Positions 7,653-16,365 of a stretch of 25,303 nucleotides of DNA are shown here, one piece after another. This DNA is from a bacterium. Lineage in GTDB: Bacteria; Patescibacteriota; Minisyncoccia; UBA6257; GWB1-50-10. The DNA lies in contig JAKAGX010000007.1 in assembly GCA_021825465.1 (NCBI GenBank), positions 1-25,303 on the forward strand, written 5' to 3'. Below the pieces are notes generated by a model. That model was not told where the DNA came from. It made no database searches and saw nothing but the letters and a program-made list of their open reading frames with translations. The stretch's first letter is position 1. Each line of letters starts with the position of its first letter. The position numbers and the translations under genes were made by a program.

Positions 7653-7853
7653 TTAGTTCTCTTTGCGCGCGTTTTTAGCCGTGAGGATCTGCGCTATCCT
7701 CACCTTGGTCTTTTTGACCTCTTTGATGTTCTTCACTTTACCAGCCGCCAGGTTAAATTTCAAATCCACGAGTTTTTGACGCTCTTCCGCGAGTTCTTTT
7801 TCCAATTCGATTATTGGAACGTTGTTTAAATTTTTTGCTTCTTTCTTCGCCAT
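7653..7853 (-). CDS. rpmC: Ribosomal protein L29 (uL29)
   Basis: Small two-helix protein at the peptide exit tunnel, near the trigger factor and SRP docking site. The start at MAKKEAKN gives 66 residues, 1 nt after the rplP stop. The frame is open 22 codons further into rplP, but that part shows no family match. Hallmarks are LEKELAEERQKLVDLKFNLAAG and the KVRIAQILTAK helix near the C-terminus. The extra 10 residues at the N-terminus, before the first helix, are lineage-like. Confidence 0.95.
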   Translation of the reverse strand: MAKKEAKNLNNVPIIELEKELAEERQKLVDLKFNLAAGKVKNIKEVKKTKVRIAQILTAKNARKEN

Positions 7854-7854
7854 G

Positions 7855-8271
7855 TTAGTTCTTTTCGATGATTTTTGTTTTGACCGGAAGTTTGTGTCCG
7901 GCGATGCGGAGCGCTTCATGGGCCGCTGCTTTCGGTATGCCGTCTATTTCAAAGAGAACCCTGCCGGGGCGTACCGGAGCGACATAATGATCGATGTTTC
8001 CCTTGCCACCTCCGAGCGTCACTTCCGGAGGAAGCTTTGTGATCGGTTTATCGGGGAAAATGCGGATCCAGCTCTTGCCGCCTTTTTTCAGAGCGTGCGC
8101 AATCGATTTTCTCGCTGCTTCGATCTGCTGCCCCGTTATCCAGGCCGCTTCGGTTGCTTGAAGGCCGACGGTGCCAAAGCTCAAGGAGAGCCCCCTTGTC
8201 TCTTTCATCCGTTTCTTGGACCTTCCTTTTTGCTGTTTTCGATGCTTTTGTTTTTTTGGTTGCAGGAACAT
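7855..8271 (-). CDS. rplP: Ribosomal protein L16 (uL16)
   Basis: Needed for the A-site region of the peptidyl transferase centre and for late large-subunit assembly. The 138 residues start with MFLQPKKQKHRKQQKGR and hold FGTVGLQATEAAWITGQQIEAAR, shown here by FGTVGLQA and the QQIEAAR helix. IRIFPDKPITKLPPE and GKGNIDHYVAPVRPG follow. Full-length and normal. It starts 9 nt after rpsC and is followed by rpmC with a 1-nt gap. Confidence 0.98.
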   Translation of the reverse strand: MFLQPKKQKHRKQQKGRSKKRMKETRGLSLSFGTVGLQATEAAWITGQQIEAARKSIAHALKKGGKSWIRIFPDKPITKLPPEVTLGGGKGNIDHYVAPVRPGRVLFEIDGIPKAAAHEALRIAGHKLPVKTKIIEKN

Positions 8272-8280
8272 GTCGGTCTC

Positions 8281-8952
8281 TTATTTGGTTTCTTCGAAGA
8301 TCTCGCCTTTATAGATCCATACTTTGATGCCGACGGTGCCGTATGAATTGTGCGATGTCGCCTCGCCGTAATCGATGTTCGATCGGAGGCTCGAGAGAGG
8401 CATCTTGCCCTTCAAGAGAAAATCGCTTCTTGATATTTCCGCGCCGTCGAGACGGCCGCCCATTTTGATCTTCGCTCCCTTCACGTCCCGATTTTGCATG
8501 ATCGATTCCAATCCCCGCTTCATGACGCGCCGGTACGGAAGCCTCTTTTGGAGATCTGCCGCCAATTGCTGTGCGATGACGGCTGCGGAAATTTCGAATC
8601 GTTTGAGCTCTTCGATGTTGATGTTCAGCGAGAAGTTTTGATTGATGGTATTCTTCTTTCTCAGTTTTTTCAGCGCCTTTTGGATCTTGTTTTTCAGCTC
8701 TTCGATGCCTTTTCCCCCCCTGCCGATGATGAGTCCCGGCTTGGCGGATTTGATGTTCACGCGGACGTTTTCGCCTGCGCGTTCGATGTCGATCGCCGCG
8801 ATGCCGGCAGGCAAGATTGAAGTATTGATGATCTCACGGATCATATGATCCTCTTCCACGAAGAATTTGTTCGATTTTTTCAAGAACCATCGCGATGACC
8901 AAGGGATGGTCACTCCGAGCCGGTATGCATTTGGTTTTATTTTTTGAGCCAT
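8281..8952 (-). CDS. rpsC: Ribosomal protein S3 (uS3)
   Basis: Head protein of the small subunit that lines the mRNA entry channel. The 223-residue protein starts MAQKIKPNAYRLGV and carries the type II KH domain with GLIIGRGGKGIEEL (the GxxG loop) and the C-terminal domain GAKIKMGGRLDGAEISRS. The length is close to other bacterial S3. The ATG is preceded by A/T-rich sequence with no Shine-Dalgarno site. It lies 14 nt after the rplV stop, one of the larger gaps inside this operon. Confidence 0.98.
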   Translation of the reverse strand: MAQKIKPNAYRLGVTIPWSSRWFLKKSNKFFVEEDHMIREIINTSILPAGIAAIDIERAGENVRVNIKSAKPGLIIGRGGKGIEELKNKIQKALKKLRKKNTINQNFSLNINIEELKRFEISAAVIAQQLAADLQKRLPYRRVMKRGLESIMQNRDVKGAKIKMGGRLDGAEISRSDFLLKGKMPLSSLRSNIDYGEATSHNSYGTVGIKVWIYKGEIFEETK

Positions 8953-8966
8953 GTCTTTAAATATTT

Positions 8967-9518
8967 TTAGATCGCCTTCCTTCTGAAAACCTTCTTCAGC
9001 GCTCCGGTTTCAGCCGCGGGTTTTGGCGTGTCGATCTCTTTCATTTCTTTTATGACCGGTTCTTGTTTCGGTTGTTTGGTTTGCTTTTCTTCTTTTTCGG
9101 GTTTCGTTTCCTTCTTGGATTTCTTGGTTCGCACGAACGTAAATGTGCCGCCGATCGGGTGATCGGAAACCCCCAAGACCATTGTCACGTGGCTCGTCTT
9201 TTTCTGGATCGGGTCGACGCCTCCCCGCGATCGGGTTATCCATCGCTTGAACATCGGGCCGTTGTCCACCGTTATCGTTTTGACGAACAGTTTTTTCGTG
9301 TCGAGATGGTGATTGGTTGCGGCGTTCGAAACGGCCGATCGCAAGAGCTTCAATAAGGGCTCCTTGGAGCGCCTCGGATTCACGGTAAGCTTCGCTTCGG
9401 CGACGTCCACGGGAAGGTTCTTCAAAAGGTCTGCGACAAAACGCACCTTCCGATGAGGCATGCGGAGGTACTTGAGCGTTGCTTTTATTTCAGTTACTTC
9501 ATTCGCCATAGAATTCAT
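8967..9518 (-). CDS. rplV: Ribosomal protein L22 with long charged C-terminal tail (uL22)
   Basis: Lines the peptide exit tunnel through a beta hairpin. The core (roughly residues 9-120) holds LKYLRMPHRKVRFVADLL and the hairpin region RWITRSRGGVDPIQKKTSHVTMVL, recognised by RSRGG and SHVTMVL. After it comes a tail of about 55 residues rich in K, E, Q and P, ending KKVFRRKAI, not found in E. coli L22 (110 aa). The first ATG overlaps the rpsS stop by one base (TAATG). A second in-frame ATG three codons later (9509) is an equally good start. Confidence 0.96.
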   Translation of the reverse strand: MNSMANEVTEIKATLKYLRMPHRKVRFVADLLKNLPVDVAEAKLTVNPRRSKEPLLKLLRSAVSNAATNHHLDTKKLFVKTITVDNGPMFKRWITRSRGGVDPIQKKTSHVTMVLGVSDHPIGGTFTFVRTKKSKKETKPEKEEKQTKQPKQEPVIKEMKEIDTPKPAAETGALKKVFRRKAI

Positions 9519-9835
9519 TATTTATTGCCTGCTGCAGGCGCCGGCGCCGGCGCTGCTCCTTTTTCGAGTTCTTTTTGCATCTTTCCGCCGTGCTTGATGA
9601 ATTTCCTTGTCGGCGCGAATTCGCCGAGGTGATGTCCGACCATGTCCTCATTGATGCGAACTTCAATGAAGTTCTTTCCATTGTGGACGAGAAAAAGGAA
9701 TCCGACCATCTCGGGAGAGATTTCGGAATCGCGCGACCATGTTTTAATGGCTGGCGCATCGCTCGCTTTCAGTTTCGAGATCTTCTTCAGAAGTTTGGGA
9801 TCCACAAACGGACCTTTTTTGCTTGATCGTGACAT
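9518..9835 (-). CDS. rpsS: Ribosomal protein S19 (uS19)
   Basis: Head protein of the small subunit that contacts the A-site tRNA region. The start MSRSSKKGPFVDPKLLKK is the family's N-terminus and gives 105 residues. The frame stays open 23 codons upstream into rplB, with no family match. Conserved parts are KTWSRDSEISPEMVG, HNGKNF, and GHHLGEFAPTRKF. The tail after the core, GAAPAPAPAAGNK, is alanine/proline rich. The ATG lies 4 nt after the rplB stop. Confidence 0.97.
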   Translation of the reverse strand: MSRSSKKGPFVDPKLLKKISKLKASDAPAIKTWSRDSEISPEMVGFLFLVHNGKNFIEVRINEDMVGHHLGEFAPTRKFIKHGGKMQKELEKGAAPAPAPAAGNK

Positions 9836-9839
9836 GGTT

Positions 9840-10664
9840 TTATTTCCTTCGTTTGACGATAAGTTTATTTGAATACCGGTTCTTTCTCCGGGTTTTGTGA
9901 CCACCGGTGATCTTTCCCCATTTGGTCTTGGGTTTTCTGGTTCCCCGCGGTTGCCGGCCTTCGCCGCCGCCGTAAGGGTGATCTCGCGGGTTCATGACGG
10001 AGCCGCGGACGGTCGGCCGAATGTTCAGCCACCGCGATCGTCCCGCCTTGCCGAGTGTTACCAAATTATATTCTGGATTGGATATTTGTCCAATGGAAGC
10101 GTAGCAATCCCACAGTATTTTTCTTATTTCACCGGACGGCATTTTGAGATGCGTGTAGCCGTCTTCGTGCGCGAGGATTTGTGCCGACGCTCCCGCAGAG
10201 CGGATGAGTTGCCCTCCCGTTCCCGGCTGCAATTCCACGTTGTGGACGAATGCTCCGACGGGGATCCGCTTCAAAACGGTCCTCATGCCGTTCTCGAGAG
10301 GTGCATTGGGGTCCGTAAGGATGCGGTCGCCAACCTTCATGGTGTGCGGCGCCAAAATATACCTTCGTTCCCCGTCCGCATAGAGGACGAGAGCGATGAA
10401 AGCGGTCCGATACGGATCGTATTCGATGGTTTCTATCTTTCCCGGTATGCCGATCTTCGATTGCTTGAAGTCGATCTGGCGATAGACGATCTTGTTCCCG
10501 CCCCCTTGGTGCCGCATGGAAATTTTCCCCTGATTGTTCCTTCCGGCGTTTTTCTTGAGGCGCTCGGTGAGCTGTTTTCGGGGTTTCACGGCGGAAAGAA
10601 CCCGGTAGTCGGCTACCGTCATGGATCTCGTTGATGGAGTTCGGGGGTTCAGTTTCTTGATCAT
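9840..10664 (-). CDS. rplB: Ribosomal protein L2 (uL2)
   Basis: One of the core proteins near the peptidyl transferase centre, needed for subunit joining. The 274 residues match the family throughout. The N-terminal OB domain includes GRNNQGKISMRHQGGG. The SH3-like domain has GDRILT and HNVELQPGTGGQLIRSAG. The C-terminus carries RPTVRGSVMNPRDHPYGGGEG, seen here as VRGSVMNP and HPYGGGEG, including the conserved histidine region. Length is typical. The ATG follows the rplW stop by 2 nt. Confidence 0.98.
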   Translation of the reverse strand: MIKKLNPRTPSTRSMTVADYRVLSAVKPRKQLTERLKKNAGRNNQGKISMRHQGGGNKIVYRQIDFKQSKIGIPGKIETIEYDPYRTAFIALVLYADGERRYILAPHTMKVGDRILTDPNAPLENGMRTVLKRIPVGAFVHNVELQPGTGGQLIRSAGASAQILAHEDGYTHLKMPSGEIRKILWDCYASIGQISNPEYNLVTLGKAGRSRWLNIRPTVRGSVMNPRDHPYGGGEGRQPRGTRKPKTKWGKITGGHKTRRKNRYSNKLIVKRRK

Positions 10665-10666
10665 GG

Positions 10667-11053
10667 TTATTGTATTTCGATCTTATCCCCTTTTTTGAGG
10701 GTTACGATCGCTTTTTTGATCGACTGACGCCGACGAGGCTGGTTCCTGAAATATTTCAGTTTTCCCTTTATGTTCACGATGTCGACGGCCGTGGGCTTCA
10801 CGTTGTAGCGTTCGGCGATGTTTTCTTTGACGAGCGGCTTTGTTGCGGACCCGTCGACGAGAAAGACGTACTTATTGAGCGCCGAAAGATCGGTCGCCCG
10901 TTCGGTGATCCACGGCTTTACCAAAACGTTCCGCGCTGCGTGCTTTGCCGCTTTTTTCGGTTCGGCCTTCTTTTGCTGTTCCGCCTTGGGTTGTTCCGCT
11001 TTGACTGCGGGCTCTTCCTGTGCGGCTTTCGGTTGTTTTTTAAAAATGGCCAT
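10667..11053 (-). CDS. rplW: Ribosomal protein L23 with N-terminal charged extension (uL23)
   Basis: Tunnel-exit protein and docking site for trigger factor and SRP. The L23 core starts near residue 43 (NVLVKPWITERATDLSALNKYVF, recognised by VKPWITE) and ends with the basic loop and RQSIKKAIVTLKKGDKIEI. Before it lie about 40 residues of low complexity, rich in A, K, E and Q, absent from E. coli L23 (100 aa). The total is 128 residues. The ATG lies 2 nt after the rplD stop. Confidence 0.96.
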   Translation of the reverse strand: MAIFKKQPKAAQEEPAVKAEQPKAEQQKKAEPKKAAKHAARNVLVKPWITERATDLSALNKYVFLVDGSATKPLVKENIAERYNVKPTAVDIVNIKGKLKYFRNQPRRRQSIKKAIVTLKKGDKIEIQ

Positions 11054-11055
11054 GG

Positions 11056-11685
11056 CTATTTTTCGTATTTTTTAGCGAACGTCGACAAGGCTTCCTTCTC
11101 GAAAAAGATCTTCCGGGAAAGGAGAGATTCATAGATGTTCAAGGATTGCGGCGTCGAAAGCTCAACGGTCGGAAGATTGCGGAAGGCCACAAGCGCCGTT
11201 TTATTTTTCGGTTCAACGACCAAAAGGACCCGGTCGCGTTTCTCCGACAGATTTTTCATGACCTCGGCTGCTTTCTTCGTTTTCGGTGCTTCTAAATTGA
11301 GATCGTCCACTATCTTCATGTCGTTATCCTTGATCTTTTTGGAGAGGACTGAAAGCAAAGCAAGTTTTTTCATTTTTGCGTTGATCTTCTTCGAATAATC
11401 CTTCTCGTTCCGCGGCCCGAAGGTGACGCCGCCGCCGATCCAAAGCGGTGACCGGGTCGAACCATGCCGCGAACGGCCGGTATGCTTTTGGCTCCACGGC
11501 TTCTTGCCGCCGCCGGAAACCTCCGATCGGTCTTTGGTGTGCGCCCACGGCCGCCTTCCGTTCGAGGTGAACGCCACGAAGGCTTGATGGACGAGATCGG
11601 GATTCCATTTTACGGCAAAAAGCGATTCCGATACCTCAACGGTTCCCGTCTTTTTATTGGTCTTGTCAAAAACGTCCAGTTTCAT
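11056..11685 (-). CDS. rplD: Ribosomal protein L4 (uL4)
   Basis: Large-subunit protein whose long loop lines the exit tunnel. In E. coli it also represses the S10 operon. The 209-residue sequence contains the tunnel loop with GGGKKPWSQKHTGRSRHGSTRSP, identified by KPWSQKHTG and RHGS, and the C-terminal domain ending in LSTPQSLNIYESLLSRK. The length is normal. The start overlaps the rplC stop by four bases (ATGA), implying translational coupling. Whether L4 regulates this operon is unknown, since the junction before rplC is rearranged here. Confidence 0.97.
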   Translation of the reverse strand: MKLDVFDKTNKKTGTVEVSESLFAVKWNPDLVHQAFVAFTSNGRRPWAHTKDRSEVSGGGKKPWSQKHTGRSRHGSTRSPLWIGGGVTFGPRNEKDYSKKINAKMKKLALLSVLSKKIKDNDMKIVDDLNLEAPKTKKAAEVMKNLSEKRDRVLLVVEPKNKTALVAFRNLPTVELSTPQSLNIYESLLSRKIFFEKEALSTFAKKYEK

Positions 11686-12101
11686 TTTTGTATTTCGATT
11701 TTTCCGCCGACCGGTCCGGGGATCGCTCCCTTCATAAGGACGATCTTTTCGTCGGCTTTGATGCCGATGACTTCCAGATTTTTGACGGTCACTCTTTCGA
11801 CGCCCATGTGTCCTGCCATCCTTCTTCCTTTGATGGTCCTTTGGGGTGCCGTCGGACCGTTCGATCCGGGAGCGCGCAAGCGGTCTTTTTGTCCGTGGCT
11901 CTTGGGACCGCCGTGGAAGCCATGCCGTTTCACAACGCCTTGAAAACCACGCCCTTTCGTTGTGCCGCTTACTTTTACCAATTCCCCCTCTTTCACCTCT
12001 GAAAGGTCGGAGTTCTCGGCAACTTTAACCGGCGTGACGGCTATGCACTCGTCTTCCTTCCAAACTTGAGACATTTTTAGTTTTGTGCCGCTGACTTTCA
12101 T
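11682..12101 (-). CDS. rplC: Ribosomal protein L3, unusually short (uL3)
   Basis: Early assembly protein whose loop reaches the peptidyl transferase centre. The C-terminal half is clear: TTKGRGFQGVVKRHGFHGGPKSHG, seen as GRGFQGVVKRHGF, then GPTAPQRTIKGRRMAGHMG and VKGAIPGP-like LMKGAIPGPVGG. The N-terminus MKVSGTKLKMSQVWKEDE matches the L3 start. The segment of roughly 60 to 70 residues that normally follows the first strands is missing, so the protein has 139 residues against 209 in E. coli. The frame is intact, with no sign of a frameshift. It has its own predicted promoter (12177-12205) and starts a new transcription unit that runs to map. Confidence 0.94.
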   Translation of the reverse strand: MKVSGTKLKMSQVWKEDECIAVTPVKVAENSDLSEVKEGELVKVSGTTKGRGFQGVVKRHGFHGGPKSHGQKDRLRAPGSNGPTAPQRTIKGRRMAGHMGVERVTVKNLEVIGIKADEKIVLMKGAIPGPVGGKIEIQK

Positions 12102-12115
12102 GGTTAGTATTGGTC

Positions 12116-12140
12116 AAAAAAAATGGCCGGGACTTCGCCA
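12116..12140 (-). promoter_or_regulatory. Possible attenuator-like hairpin with U8 in the rplC leader
   Basis: On the minus strand the rplC leader reads TGGC, nine bases, GCCA, and then eight T, ending 14 nt before the ATG. A 4-bp stem is weak for a terminator, so pausing or autoregulation is only a guess. It is reported because it lies where L3/L4-type leader control would be expected. Confidence 0.25.
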
Positions 12141-12176
12141 CGGTCGTTCTTTTGGCTACTTGTCTCCTTGGGTCTT

Positions 12177-12205
12177 ATAGTAGACAAAAGGGCATTTTTT
12201 GTCAA
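12177..12205 (-). promoter_or_regulatory. Predicted sigma-70 promoter for rplC
   Basis: On the minus strand TTGACA (12200-12205) is followed after 17 nt by TACTAT (12177-12182). The -35 is perfect and the spacing ideal. The expected start point near 12170 leaves a leader of about 69 nt before rplC. It drives the rplC-to-map block separately from rpsJ. Confidence 0.75.
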
Positions 12206-12215
12206 CAGGAGAGTC

Positions 12216-12366
12216 GCAGATATCCATCATATCCTCTCGGAACCGGGCGTTCTTTCACTCCGGCGGCGAAAGCCGCCCTGCGCTCTCGGCGAAAAATCCG
12301 CCTCACGGGCGGAACCGAGCTTTTTCGCCTCCGAGAGCTGACCGTTCGGATACGATGGATATCTGC
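12216..12366. repeat. 151-bp element with 19-bp inverted repeats and inner hairpins
   Basis: The arms GCAGATATCCATCATATCC (12216-12234) and its near-complement (12348-12366) pair in 18 of 19 positions. Inside are a 6-bp hairpin GGCGGC-GAAA-GCCGCC (12262-12277) and a long hairpin made of CTCTCGG/CCGAGAG (12283-12289 with 12331-12337), CGAAAAA/TTTTTCG (12290-12296 with 12321-12327) and CCGCC/GGCGG (12298-12302 with 12308-12312). The whole piece can fold as a branched structure. It lacks a transposase gene, so it could be a MITE-like element or a structured RNA. Its sequence is unrelated to the neighbouring 147-bp element. Confidence 0.7.
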
Positions 12367-12382
12367 TCGTTGTGATTGGATT

Positions 12383-12529
12383 CGCAGGGAGGATTTTCTC
12401 TGAGAAAACCGTTGCGGAGTCCGAGCGGGCATGGTTTCGAGCGGAGCGAGAAGAGCGAGGATGAGCACGAGCGCGCGTTTCACGCCGGGAAACGCGACGC
12501 GTGTTTGCGAGAAGAAAATCCCCCCTGCG
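12383..12529. repeat. 147-bp inverted-repeat element, copy 2 of a structured family
   Basis: The outer arms CGCAGGGAGGATTTTCT (12383-12399) and AGAAAATCCCCCCTGCG (12513-12529) pair with one mismatch. Then come the 26-nt core (12406-12431) matching the one at 973-998 in 23 of 26 bases, a 42-nt variable part, a perfect hairpin CGCGTTTC/GAAACGCG with 7-nt loop ACGCCGG (12474-12496), and the 9-nt core GCGTGTTTG (12499-12507). The spacing of parts is nearly that of the copy at 953-1091. The stem sequences differ but pairing is kept, which points to selection on structure or to related terminal inverted repeats. Confidence 0.75.
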
Positions 12530-12538
12530 GCATAACGC

Positions 12539-12563
12539 AAACACCGCCGAGGTGGCGGTGTTT
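12539..12563 (-). terminator. Hairpin terminator downstream of rpsJ
   Basis: AAACACCGCC and GGCGGTGTTT form a perfect 10-bp stem with a 5-nt loop, 25 nt after the rpsJ stop. On the minus strand the 3' arm ends in TTT and is followed by GCGTT, so the U-tract is short. It probably ends the transcript that carries rpsJ. Confidence 0.65.
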
Positions 12564-12587
12564 GTATTGGTGCTCTTTGTTCGATCC

Positions 12588-12920
12588 CTACTCCATCTTG
12601 ATTTCAACGTCCACGCCCGAAGGCAAGTTGAGGTCGGTCAAGGATTCTATCGTTTTTTGTTCGGGGCTCATGATGTCGAGAAGCCGTTTATGAATGCGAA
12701 GCTCGAACTGCTCCCTCGATTTTTTGTGCACGAACGTCGAACGGTTCACGGTATATTTCTTGAACTCGGTCGGCAAAGGTATCGGTCCTACGATTTCGCC
12801 GCCCTGCCGCTTGATCGTTTCGATGATCTGGCGGACAGAGTTGTCGATCAATTTCGGATCGTACGCTTTGATCTTTATTCTCAATTTGTCTTTTTGGAGA
12901 TCTGAATCTTTCTTTGGCAT
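12588..12920 (-). CDS. rpsJ: Ribosomal protein S10 (uS10)
   Basis: Small-subunit head protein, also NusE in antitermination complexes. The 110 residues hold KLRIKIKAYDPKLID, the loop IVGPIPLPTEFKKYTVNRSTFVHKKSREQFE seen as GPIPLPT and RSTFVHKKSREQFE, and the end LPSGVDVEIK. The N-terminus has about 10 extra charged residues (MPKKDSDLQK). It starts 32 nt after the tuf stop and likely shares tuf's promoter. A terminator-like hairpin follows 25 nt after its stop, so it is cut off from the rest of the S10 operon. Confidence 0.97.
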   Translation of the reverse strand: MPKKDSDLQKDKLRIKIKAYDPKLIDNSVRQIIETIKRQGGEIVGPIPLPTEFKKYTVNRSTFVHKKSREQFELRIHKRLLDIMSPEQKTIESLTDLNLPSGVDVEIKME

Positions 12921-12952
12921 TGTCGTTTGAAAGAGCTGCGATGGATGGTTAA

Positions 12953-14152
12953 TTATTTGATGATCTTTGTGACGACTCCGGCGCCGACGGTCTTGCCGCC
13001 TTCGCGGATGGCGAACCGTTGCTGCTCTTCAAGGGCGACCGGTGCGATGAGCTTCACCGTGATGTTCACCGTATCTCCCGGCATGACCATTTCGGTCCCT
13101 TCCGGAAGCGTGACTTCTCCCGTCACGTCGGTCGTTCTGATATAGAATTGCGGTTTATACCCCTTGAAGAACGGCGTGTGCCGGCCGCCTTCTTCTTTCG
13201 ATAGGACGTACACCTCCGCCGTGAATTCGGTATGGGGCGTAACGCTGCCCGGCTTTGCGATGACTTGGCCCCGCTCTACGTCTTCTTTCTTCAAGCCGCG
13301 GAGGAGGATTCCAACGTTATCGCCTGCCTGTCCCTCGTCGAGGGTCTTTTGGAACATTTCGATGCCGGTGATGACCGTCTTCGTCGTCGGCCGGAGGCCG
13401 ATGATTTCCACTTCGTCGTTCACTTTGACGATCCCCCGTTCAACCCTTCCGGTTACGACGGTTCCGCGTCCTTCGATCGAAAAGATGTCTTCGATCGGCA
13501 TCAGGAACGGTTTGTCGATTGCACGGACCGGTTCAGGAATGTAATCATCCAACGCTTTCACGAGCTCGAGGATCGGCTTTGCAGCTTCGTCATCGGCTGA
13601 TTTCGCTTCGAGCGCTTTCAGTGCAGACCCGCGGATGATCGGAGTCGCATCTCCGTCGAAATGATACTTCTTCAAAAGTTCTCTGACCTCCGATTCGACG
13701 AGATCGATGAGTTCCGGATCGTCGACCATGTCCACCTTGTTCAGGAAAACGATGATCTTCGGAACGCCGACTTGGTATGCGAGCAAGATGTGCTCCCGCG
13801 TCTGCGGCATCGGGCCGTCAGCCGCCGAAACGACGAGGATTGCGCCGTCCATTTGTGCGGCGCCCGTGATCATGTTCTTGATGTAATCGGCATGTCCCGG
13901 AGCGTCGATGTGCGCATAGTGGCGCTTTTCCGATTCGTATTCGGAGTGGTGCAACGCGATCGTAATGCCGCGTGCCTTTTCTTCCGGCGCGTTATCGATC
14001 TGATCGACGGCTTCTTCCTTCTTCGCCAAACCCTTCATGTGAAGGACGTGGGTGATGGCCGCGGTCAATGTCGTTTTTCCGTGGTCCACGTGACCGATCG
14101 TCCCAACGTTGACGTGCGGTTTGGTTCTTACGTATTTTTCTTTTTCTGCCAT
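12953..14152 (-). CDS. tuf: Elongation factor Tu
   Basis: GTPase that brings aminoacyl-tRNA to the ribosome. All G motifs are present in 399 residues: GHVDHGKT (20-27), RGITI, DAPGH, NKVD and the SAL motif. Domain 2 carries GRGTVVTGRVERG and domain 3 ends with the standard REGGKTVGAGVV. Two spots depart from the common pattern: the G3 motif reads DAPGH where most bacteria have DCPGH, and the effector region reads ITIALHHSEY where ITINTxHVEY is usual. Both look tolerable. It has its own predicted promoter (14197-14225), 102 nt from fusA, so it can be made at higher levels than the upstream genes. Confidence 0.98.
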   Translation of the reverse strand: MAEKEKYVRTKPHVNVGTIGHVDHGKTTLTAAITHVLHMKGLAKKEEAVDQIDNAPEEKARGITIALHHSEYESEKRHYAHIDAPGHADYIKNMITGAAQMDGAILVVSAADGPMPQTREHILLAYQVGVPKIIVFLNKVDMVDDPELIDLVESEVRELLKKYHFDGDATPIIRGSALKALEAKSADDEAAKPILELVKALDDYIPEPVRAIDKPFLMPIEDIFSIEGRGTVVTGRVERGIVKVNDEVEIIGLRPTTKTVITGIEMFQKTLDEGQAGDNVGILLRGLKKEDVERGQVIAKPGSVTPHTEFTAEVYVLSKEEGGRHTPFFKGYKPQFYIRTTDVTGEVTLPEGTEMVMPGDTVNITVKLIAPVALEEQQRFAIREGGKTVGAGVVTKIIK

Positions 14153-14196
14153 GGTTTTTGTTTTTTGTTTCGACCTAAAGACTTTTAGTTATTGAT

Positions 14197-14225
14197 AGTG
14201 TAGAACATTCTCCTCTTTTTATCAA
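14197..14225 (-). promoter_or_regulatory. Predicted sigma-70 promoter for tuf-rpsJ
   Basis: On the minus strand TTGATA (14220-14225) is followed after 17 nt by TACACT (14197-14202), in the 102-nt gap between fusA and tuf. An overlapping second -35, TTGACA, lies just upstream, with GAGAAT after 17 nt. The predicted leader is about 38 nt and carries no Shine-Dalgarno site. Confidence 0.6.
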
Positions 14226-14254
14226 GATTTGTCAATGGTTTCCTGCCCGTTTTC

Positions 14255-16360
<2,106 letters not shown>

Positions 16361-16365
16361 AATGA

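Larger units (their letters stand above)
12102..12587. other. 486-nt gene-free gap that splits the S10 operon
   Basis: In most bacteria rpsJ and rplC are close neighbours in one operon. Here the gap holds, reading with transcription on the minus strand, a terminator-like hairpin after rpsJ (12539-12563), a 147-bp inverted-repeat element (12383-12529), a 151-bp inverted-repeat element (12216-12366), a strong promoter (12177-12205), and a leader of about 69 nt before rplC that contains a run of eight U close to the start codon. Open frames pass through on both strands but match no family I know. I see no gene in it. Confidence 0.85.

Noticed and set aside
11682..12101. Possible sequencing deletion or frameshift behind the short L3
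   Set aside because: The frame is continuous, both ends align in the same frame, and the ATGA overlap with rplD is intact. Kept as a real short form, though an in-frame deletion cannot be excluded from one sequence.
12227..12607. A 126-codon minus-strand frame across the rpsJ-rplC gap
   Set aside because: It overlaps the end of rpsJ, runs through a terminator and two inverted-repeat elements, and is very rich in R and S. Better explained as stop-poor repeat DNA.
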